Below are positions 56,544 through 64,000 of a stretch of DNA of 64,000 bases, piece by piece. A program made the translations under genes and the position numbers. Each line of letters opens with the position of its first letter. The first letter of the stretch is position 1. Source of the DNA: Nannochloris sp. 'desiccata' (taxonomy: Eukaryota > Chlorophyta > Trebouxiophyceae > Chlorellales > Chlorellaceae); contig JAGTXX020000012.1 in the NCBI GenBank assembly GCA_019044685.2, forward strand, positions 186,001 through 250,000. The letters run 5' to 3'. A model generated the notes under the pieces. The model saw only the letters and a program-made list of their open reading frames with translations. It did not search any database and was not told the DNA's origin.

Positions 56544-58439
56544 CTAAGACTTCTTAGCAGCAGCCAAAGCTTTACAAGCCACTTTATGAACCTTCCAGTC
56601 CTCTTTCTGACACTGAGCACTACAATACCGAGCAATTTTGCATGCGCTGCTACATTTCGCTGGAATATGATTCTTTCCGAAAGGACACACCGTCGAGCAA
56701 AACACACTGGAACAAGGCAGAACACTCAAAATGTTCGCCCTTTTCACTGCACAAGCAGTTTTTCTGTCCCCAAAATCATATTCATCACTCTCTATATCTT
56801 TAATCAAGGCACTAATCCCAAGTAAACTATTTTTGACCTTCATAGAAATATCCTCAAATGCAGGTCCCATTCTTCGTCGAAGGTCGGGGGTTTCCAGATC
56901 CTCTACAAGCTGCATAGCGATCCTATGAACCTTTATCAGCCCTGGATCACTAGAATGCAAAGCATCTCTGAATCTGCGCCTTGATAAATTCACCATAAAG
57001 ACGATAAGGCTGTACCCTTGTAAACGATAATGATGCCTCGTGCTATTCCACACCGCATCTGGTATGGAGGCCACCATGTCCATCCCAACAAGCGACAAAG
57101 CAGTTAGACCTGCAGAGAAATCTTTGTGAATATTATTTCCAAACCAGGATGCAAAGTTGGGAACGAAATAGAGAGGCGACATGCATTTATCAACAATGTG
57201 ACCGATAGTATTATGTATCTCCTCGATTGAACTGAAACGAGGGAACCAGCGCATACGTCCCCATGTCTCCATAGGGGTTGTCACATAAGCTTTAGCAGTC
57301 TTTAACGCCGTTACTGTAAGTTTTCTATACACTTCCCATAATTGTCAATACCTTGGATCTCCTTGGGGCATGTCAAAGACGCCCCCGGCAATAAGACCAC
57401 CCATGAATTTCTCGATTGACTCTAGAGTCCCACCCAAAATCATGAGAGTACTTACATCCACAATTCCATTTTTGACGGTCGCAGGAATCACCATAAGCAT
57501 ACTGTACATGATCTCTAATTCGCTAAAACGAAGCCCTAAAGAGGTATAGTCTCCATTCTCATCCGGGTGTAAAAACTCATCACTGCTCAAGCTCTTTTCA
57601 AAAGGATACCATAAAGACCTCGCCATGGTATAGGAAGAGACCCAAGGTGCTATTTGAATAAATTCAGAATAAGATTCACCGTATGTTGCAATTGCTTGGG
57701 TGAATTTAATCCATGAGGTTGTCATAAGGATATCACATTTTGCTACCAAGTTCGGGTGAACATCTGGGTGAAGAAAGTAAGGGTTTCCTTCTTGCGTAGA
57801 GACAAGTCTCTTTGTTCCCCATGCCCCAAGTACGCTTGCCACCAAAGCAAAGAGTTTCGTAACTCGGTCCTTCATTTCTTTTTGTTCTTGGTGAGCATCT
57901 CCGTAGGTCATATCCCCTACCTCGTTTTCAAAATACAGAGCGGTTTTGAAAATTTTCAAGCATGCTGTGTAGATTCTCTCGTGCGCGGCATGACTGCCAG
58001 AAAATATCAACGCTTCTTTGTACCCCGATACACTTTTCTCCTCATCTTTGATAGTAATGTTCACACAAGGAGCGCTGTTAAAAGCCATAATTACATCATT
58101 ATACTCCCCTTCAACAATGCTTTTGCCTTGTGCCTTATCTTCAGCAAAATATTCAATGGCTTTGAGGTAGCATTCGTCGTAGTCTTTATTGTAAAAGACT
58201 TTCAACATGCGCTTTATCTGTGGGTCTGTGTTCTGTTTCCCATCCTCGTCACAGAAAATGGACAAGTTCGACACGGCGTTCACTGCTTCGATATAAGGAT
58301 TAGACTCCTCAACACCAGAAATTGTACATACCTCGTGTTTTGCTAGTAAAAGGACACATTTATTCAACAACGTCCATATAGCCTCGTTGTTTAGTAAGTT
58401 TGTTCCCTGTGATATTATCCTTGCTAGTGGTCTCCTTTT
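56544..58439 (-). pseudogene. MYND zinc-finger gene broken by an in-frame TGA
   Basis: One minus-strand frame is open from 58439 to 57348, meets TGA (57345-57347), then continues four codons later without a frameshift to TAG at 56544. The upstream half (about 364 codons) is helical and unrecognised. The downstream half ends in a MYND finger with all expected Cys/His (CSSVFCSTVC, then CSSACKIARYCSAQCQKEDW, HKVAC). No usable intron removes the stop: the one plausible GT-AG pair is 38 nt and shifts frame, another is 27 nt. No ATG begins the frame near its 5' end, where it runs into a transposase fragment. Nonsense decay is the simplest reading; readthrough or two separate genes are alternatives. 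Confidence 0.6.
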
Positions 58440-59193
58440 TCACCGATAGCACGGCCGATGGGAGGTCGTGAAAGTCTAATTGTGGACTCGTCAAGGAAGC
58501 AATAGCACAAGCGCTTTCTCACAGCTATACGCAGAAGAGTTCTAGCCATCTTGTAGCGCTTCTCTTTGAAAGATGGCAACCTAGTAGGCTTGAAAACAAC
58601 ACGAGACCTTGTGAGCTTTTTGTTCTCTGCCTTTGCCCTCCTCCAAAGGTAAGTTGGAGAAACATCCTTCTGTTGCACCATCTTTTTCAATTCTGGATTC
58701 TCGTAGCATGCCTGTAATGTAACCACAGCAAAGGAATTAAAATCGTTAGTAAAGTGAAGTGAGCAAAAGTACTTAGCAGATTTTGAAATCTATGACGACG
58801 AGGCCAAAAAAACTGAAAAATGCTCACCTCTTTAGCGTTGGCTAAAGGGCGCCAGCCGCTCCTGCCTTGCGTCCCCTGCAATAAGAGGTCTCCAGCGTGT
58901 TCAGCCTCTTCCTTATTGATCTTCTTGCGGCGCTTGGGAGGGGCGCGAGCAGAGATTGGAATGGCACCATCCTTGTAGCGATTCCATACTCTGAGGAGGA
59001 ACTCCTTGAGATGCTGAGGTCGCGGGCGTGGAGCCACTTTTTTGAACCACACGGTGGCTCTGTTGAGGTCCCCTTCCGAGGCAAGCATGGCACAGAGGGC
59101 AAGGGCGAAGACTAAGTCGGAATGGATCTGGCGATGCCTGGCTTTTTTCTGGCCATAAGGGACCTTCTTGGAACTTTTCTGAGGAACTATCAT
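58424..59193 (-). mobile_element. Tc1/mariner-like transposase N-terminal fragment
   Basis: Minus-strand exons 59193-58828 and 58711-58424 (116 bp intron, phase 0) give 217 residues. A basic, helical N-terminus (RRKKINKEEAEHAGDLLLQG) and a helix-turn-helix-like part (VSPTYLWRRAKAENKKL) lead to KPTRLPSFKEKRYKMARTLL and CFLDESTIRL. The last motif resembles the first catalytic Asp region of DDE transposases. The second Asp and the Glu are absent because the frame stops at TAG 58424-58426, so it cannot be a full transposase. It overlaps the open 5' end of the MYND frame by about 16 bp. Confidence 0.5.
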
Positions 59194-60401
59194 TTTAATC
59201 AGTGCGCTATCTTGGGGTTTAAAACAAGTTAGAAGCCTTGCGTCACGAATTCAAGTCCCCAGTGTGGCTGTTCCGAGCCGTGCTTCGTCAGCTGCAGTGG
59301 CTTAAATGCTTTGGCAAGGCTATGGTATGTGCGTTGCAACGTGCACTACTAGTTCATAAAATTATTAAATGAAAATATTTTAAGATCATGGCAGGGCAGC
59401 CGGGTGATTGCCAACTTTTTACGGATCACTTAATTTAAAACATGTGCTAAACTTTTTAGGACAAGAACAAATTGAGCCCTTGCCGCTCCCACTAAAACAT
59501 ATATCTTACACCAATGGAGGCATCTATATAAAAGTCATTTGCTGTAGATCAGTCAATGAAAACATCCGGCTCTATTCCAGATGGCCGCCTATACCTGATA
59601 TTTAGCAATGTAAAGAACTCCTAGAAGCTAGCAATAGAAGGCTAGAGCAGTTATAGAGGTAGAAAGAGGCATCCATCTTGGTGCCATCAGAGCTGAAAGC
59701 GTAAACTCCTACCTTCTTATAAGTCGTTAAATTAGCTTGTATAATTGAGTTGGGTTGTTCTGTTTTTCTGTCCCCATTATGTTGGGCCTTTGCTCCCTGT
59801 TGCTAGGAGTGCTTTAGCTTGTGGGTGTGGTGCAATGCGGATTGGTGGCATGCGCACCTGGTTTGCTGTTGCATGGCTGAATATCTCTTTCGCAGGCAGG
59901 TATGGATGTAGCTACATTATTTCTCGTTGGTGGAGGTGGCGGTGACGAAGATGAATGTTGTTGGGGAGCCATCAGTGAGCTTGAGCATCCTGGCTTTCAT
60001 CTGGAGGCTTTGTGAGTGGCATGGTTTCTCATAAACCCACGATCGCTGGCAGAAACTGGTTGAGCTTGGTATGGACAATTAAAGAGATGCGTATACAATT
60101 TGTGAACTTGAGGATGGAGGCAAAATTGGTGATCATGGCATGTACTTGACCTTGGCCTGAAGAAAATGAATTAGTTCCGGCGCTCAGAGCGGCAGAAACC
60201 GCGATATATGAGTATCAATTAGGCACAGAAAAAGAACCGAGGTCGGCTATGGTACTAAAGATAGACCCCCTCCTCATTTGCTCTTCAAGCATCCCTCGTT
60301 GATATATATACATATATATATGTATATATATCAATAGAACAGAATCTCCCATCGCGCACTCTTCCCCTAAGTCCTCAGTTTCCTCTTTTTTGTAAAGCTT
60401 C
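59194..60401. other. Intergenic stretch with AT palindrome, no gene seen
   Basis: About 1.2 kb with short ORFs of no recognisable kind. It contains the perfect palindrome at 60299-60334. Confidence 0.35.
60299..60334. repeat. Perfect 36-bp AT palindrome
   Basis: TTGATATATATACATATA followed immediately by its exact reverse complement. It could extrude a cruciform and is prone to slippage. It lies 68 bp beyond the 3' end of the SCO-like gene. Confidence 0.95.
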
Positions 60402-61459
60402 TCATGGAATCATATTCACACTTGAACGCTGGATACCTTGAGCAAGATTCTCAGCAACCTCGTCTGTACGCAACTTTTTCGGCATCATGTCAATAATACG
60501 ACCTCCTTGATCGACAAGGTAGTAATAATCCGAAGTGTAGGTAGAGGCCATGGAAGCAGGACCCAGTTTCTTTTGCAGCTCCGTCCCTTTATGTACAACC
60601 TGATCCCGAGCTGCACCAACGTTCTTGAACCTCTCAGCGGCTCCCAAAAGTTTATCAGGGGGTCCAGTCACCACCAACATTGAGGGCGACCCAGAACGCC
60701 CTGCTGCAATTTTTAAATCTTCAGGTTTATCATGCACAGGGTCAAGGCTAACGTAGACAGGAATAATATCCATTCCAGTGCGCTTCTTGGCGCTTTCTGT
60801 AGCCTTTGCCATGGATTCTAACAGAGGTTGGTCTGTAGAGTGAAGGGCACCGAAAGCGAGCAATGCGTGTTTACCGCGCACAGCCTGGGCGATGTCAATT
60901 TTCTTTCCCGTCTGGCTCGTAAGAACAGCATCTTCAGGAAGAGAAGGGAACCTCATGACTTCAGACTCCAAAGGTTGACCTGTATGGTACAGTTTCAGTT
61001 ATGCTTTAGATGTAATAAATGAATAAATAATATTAGAAAAAGCATTCTTGTTTCGGAGGAAAGGAAAAACAAAATGCGGCAAGCGTTAACATTGTTTTTC
61101 TTACGGTCAACATCCGCCACCTTTTTAGTTTCGTACGCGTATGCACCCATGCCTGTAACCAAAGCAATGCCAAGAAGGGCAGACCAAGGGACATTGTACC
61201 CCATAACGCGAAAGGCAGCACCAGATCCAGCTGCCGTAACACCAGCGGTGGCCGAGGTTCCACCCGTTCCCAACGCATAACTCCTTGGATGTTCCTGGAA
61301 AGTAGAATAAGCTGTTATTTATCTCTGCTTAATCACTAAAGAGATCTTTTGTGGTGAGGTTCTTACCATAGAGACGACAAAAGAGGGTCTGTTGATGACT
61401 CTTTTAGCTCCAATACTGGCAGCCTTGGAAATACGTGAAACAGCTGCTGCGAGAGACAT
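60402..61459 (-). CDS. SCO1/SenC-like mitochondrial protein lacking copper ligands
   Basis: Minus-strand exons 61459-61367, 61294-61105 and 60979-60402 encode 286 residues. The N-terminus (MSLAAAVSRISKAASIGAKR) looks like a mitochondrial presequence, followed by one membrane helix (VPWSALLGIALVTGMGAYAY). The C-terminal domain has the SCO thioredoxin-fold pattern IIPVYVSLDPVHDKPEDLK, then LVVTGPPDKL and YYYLVDQGGRIIDM. SCO1 delivers copper to cytochrome oxidase through CxxxC and a His; here the CxxxC position reads GALHSTDQP and the His position TSDYYY, so copper binding is unlikely. Plant HCC2 similarly lacks ligands. A redox-sensing or structural role is more likely. Confidence 0.72.
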
Positions 61460-61924
61460 TGTCGCCTTGGAGAACTTCAGTGAGTGTGATTAGAATGCAG
61501 CATGAGTTAGGAATGACTCTAGGCTCCTGGATGGAGGAAACTTGAGAAAATTTAAACATTATAACTCGTTGTCTGAGCTGGCACTGCACCGTGTCCTACA
61601 AAAATGATTTGAATGACCGCGCCAACAGATTCAAAGGTAGCTAGCACATTTTCCCTGCAAGGATCTCCAAATTTGTGTTGCTGAATAGCTTACTATTGAT
61701 AAGTATAAAGGCGTAATAGGAAGCGTAAAATAAGCAAATACAAAGAAAAGCAAGCGGGCGGATAGGCGGACACTGCGATTAATGTAGTGTTTGAAGGAGC
61801 AACAACCGTTTGAACGTATTGTATGAATAATTTGACAACTACTGAATGTTTTGTGACCATTGTCTCGCACAATCGTCTAGTTTATACAGCAGTTCCCATT
61901 ATTGGGCTCTTCAGGGGCACAGCA
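61460..61924. other. Intergenic stretch, no gene seen
   Basis: Promoter side of the SCO-like gene; no repeat or ORF recognised before 61925. Confidence 0.35.
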
Positions 61925-62100
61925 TTCTCGTTTGGAAACAGTGGGAAACGCTTTGGGAAAAACTGGGAAATGGGCGGGATCTTCATTTTTTGTGTTCTAA
62001 ATAAATCAAATACCTCTGAGAAACACAGTAGGCCCCTGGGAAACAGGACGATGCCCGCTCTCAGATCAACTTCATGGTTGTGATCTTCACCGCCATGAAT
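61925..62100 (+). repeat. Dispersed repeat family A, third copy
   Basis: Same orientation as, and diverged from, 5235-5400 and 7555-7720. Shared ordered blocks are GTGGGAAACGC, AAACACAG, CTCTCAGA and TCAACTT. It does not contain ATPase coding sequence, so the repeat is mobile or modular independently of that gene. Confidence 0.6.
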
Positions 62101-62393
62101 AACCGACTGTTGGTTCTGTTGGACAGCAGACACCATCCAATGCAATGCGGCTTGATACGCCCCAGAAAAAGATAGCGACAGATGCGATTTATATTATGGC
62201 GTGTTGCCAAGAGAAGGGGTTCTTTGGCGTCAAAGTCCCTCAGAAACTTGTCCAGCCACCGCTACCACTTGGCAACAATCAGCCTTAGCTAAGCTTTGCA
62301 TACATTACGGAAGAGTTAGCTATCCTGCCATTTTCTGCAAGATAATTAACAGGTTAATACTGAACTAACATTATTTACATGACTTACAATAAA

Positions 62394-63748
62394 GATGATG
62401 ATCCTTTCTTACACAGTAGGTTAAAAACAAATCCTAGCATTTAAAACCGAGCCCTTCAGATCCAGGTATCCTAGGCGCTCTTTAATTTAAGAGAATGTGC
62501 ATGAGCAAGTGAGTAACTAAAAGATGCGACGGGGACCAGAGGGCCAAAGTACTATCGCCCAGTGGGGCATACTTTGGCCACGGCACCACCGCTGGGCAAA
62601 AGAAATTAATTAAGGCACTAGTTAAACGGATTATTATTATTTAATTGTACCAATCCATAGTGGAATAACCATGATCAAGTGGGTGGTGGCACCACCCGCA
62701 GGGTACTGTAGTCAAGGGGGGATATTAAGGGGTGTGTGGGGGGAATATCTTTCACCCAAGGTGGTGAGGGGTGAACGGTGACATAGTCAGCCAAAAGTTC
62801 CCAAAAGTAGGTAATAACATGTCTTGTAATTAGTTGCTGACGTTCAGCAAAAGGTGGGATAGGGGTAGAGCTTTTCTTTGGGTGGGTGTAGACATATGCC
62901 AGTTTTCTGGCGCTATCTAGTGCAGCCACCACTGCAACACACACCACCGACCAGACTGATGATGAAATTCCAGCCATGGGGCGAGCCAACCAGATATTAT
63001 CTCGAGTAATTTGTGTATTAGTTAGTGTATTAATGCGTGCCACCAGGTTTTGAACAGCAGGACAGTCCCAGAAATGGTGTTTTATATCCGGGCGGTCTGT
63101 GCCGCAGCAACCACATGGGTCATCTTTGTGCAGCCGTGCCGCTGTGGGCAGGCCATTATAGACTAGTCTCCAAAGGGGTTCTTTATATTTATTATTCCAT
63201 CGTATCCTATGGGCCCGACGGAGCATGCTACAAACAGCTTTGGTAGCTGCGTCAGCATTTTCTGCACTTTGATAACAATTTTCTGTGCCTTCGGCCAACG
63301 CTACATATTGGAGTAATCTGTCACGTCGTCCTTTGACGGGCTGTACATTTCCATTTAGACGCATTTGTCTACGCTCTTCGCTTCCTCTCCATTCTGTTTG
63401 CTCCTGTAAAGACAGAAGCAGGTCCGTAGCAGATTTAACTGAGAGCTTGGTGAGGCGGATAGGTCCGCCAGTAGGGCGTATCCAACCAACTGGCGCGAGC
63501 ATGGCTTTTTGGGAAGCCTTGACTCTATTTGAATTAGGTTGAATGATCTCATTGACGTTTGCAGGTATGTTTATATTATTATGCCTATAGGCCTCAAACG
63601 CGCTGTGAACCACGTGCCAAGCACCCATAAAGACCGGTGCCGGGAGACAGCCCCTCAGCTTATTGAGGGCGTGGAGGGCTGTTCCAGGGGCATTAAGGTC
63701 TGCATATGATGACAATGTGTAAGGAGGTTTAATCATGTGCAACGCCTG
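62394..63748 (-). mobile_element. LINE-type retrotransposon 3' fragment, copy 2
   Basis: Inverted, almost identical to 12745-14100, including the 3' UTR and the terminal ATC triplets (plus strand GATGATGATCC). The coding frame runs from about 63739 (ATG) to the stop at 62675-62677 and differs by only a few residues from copy 1 (for example Thr to Lys before ASQKAM). It has the same Cys/His zf-RVT-like end. Sequence to 64000 is not shared with copy 1 and contains short frames broken by stops, so this copy may or may not continue beyond the window. Confidence 0.78.
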
Positions 63749-64000
63749 TGCCATACAGGCTGGGTTGCAGTTCATATGAAAGGCTAAGGTAGGAGGCAAG
63801 AGCGAGCTGGCCCAATGTTCTAATTGATGAATGAGCTATGTTGCTCAAAACCCTAGCCATCTGTTCTTCCAGGCAGTAGGTATTATTTTCGATTGTTTTA
63901 TAATGTGGTAAGTAGCCCCAAAGAGGAGCATCAAAGCACCACGGCCCCGGAGCAGGTAGAGCCTCCAGCATCTCTGGGGCAGGTAGCTCACGCAGAGCTG
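63749..64000 (-). other. Unshared flank of LINE copy 2, possible element interior
   Basis: Minus-strand frames of about 80 residues (WCFDAPLWGYLPHYKTIE) adjoin the LINE coding end but in another frame. They could be upstream LINE sequence with a frameshift, or host DNA. No reverse transcriptase motif is visible. Confidence 0.3.

Noticed and set aside
57295..57352. Short intron to remove the MYND TGA
   Set aside because: Candidate GT-AG pairs give 38 nt (frame lost) or 27 nt (far shorter than the 60-250 nt introns of neighbours).

Overview
This window is nuclear DNA from a photosynthetic eukaryote. Almost every gene can be assembled into GT-AG spliced exons with introns of about 60-250 bp, and the genes lie on both strands with no operons. 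Encoded proteins include eL28, the RPB12 subunit of RNA polymerases, the TFIIIB subunit BDP1, a NOM1-type ribosome biogenesis factor, a calcium-dependent protein kinase, CTP:phosphocholine cytidylyltransferase and HVA22/REEP. Plastid biology is shown by a nuclear RbcX (Rubisco assembly chaperone), a SOQ1-type HAD-thioredoxin-NHL protein, an organelle-type TrpRS and two small one-helix proteins with transit-like N-termini. RbcX, a two-domain GTP cyclohydrolase I and a WD40-type inositol 5-phosphatase point to an alga with green-type (form IB) Rubisco, i.e. the green lineage or a glaucophyte. I cannot name the species.

Layout. 1-4.7 kb: partial bestrophin, a six-helix membrane protein, cyclophilin and HVA22/REEP. 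5-18 kb: a repeat-rich accessory block. It holds RbcX, one intact P-loop ATPase gene and two decayed relatives, a candidate terminal-inverted-repeat pair around that set, two dispersed repeat families, a LINE 3' end, a decayed coiled-coil gene and a 1.4 kb palindrome with 672 bp arms. 18.4-61.5 kb: mostly dense housekeeping and plastid genes, with unusual fusions (HMG box + histone fold; EH + WD40 + 5-phosphatase). At 56.5-59.2 kb there is a damaged MYND-finger gene beside a transposase fragment. 61.9-64 kb: another dispersed repeat and a second, near-identical LINE copy in inverted orientation.

Working together: RbcX, SOQ1 and the plastid membrane proteins serve photosynthesis and photoprotection. 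BDP1, RPB12, NOM1, eL28 and a possible AIRIM-like protein serve transcription and ribosome production. CCT, the PAP2 phosphatase, the 5-phosphatase and HVA22/REEP serve lipid and membrane metabolism, and CDPK serves calcium signalling.

Exon boundaries were worked out by eye from splice signals and reading-frame continuity. No alignments or database searches were run, so family names rest on recognised motifs.
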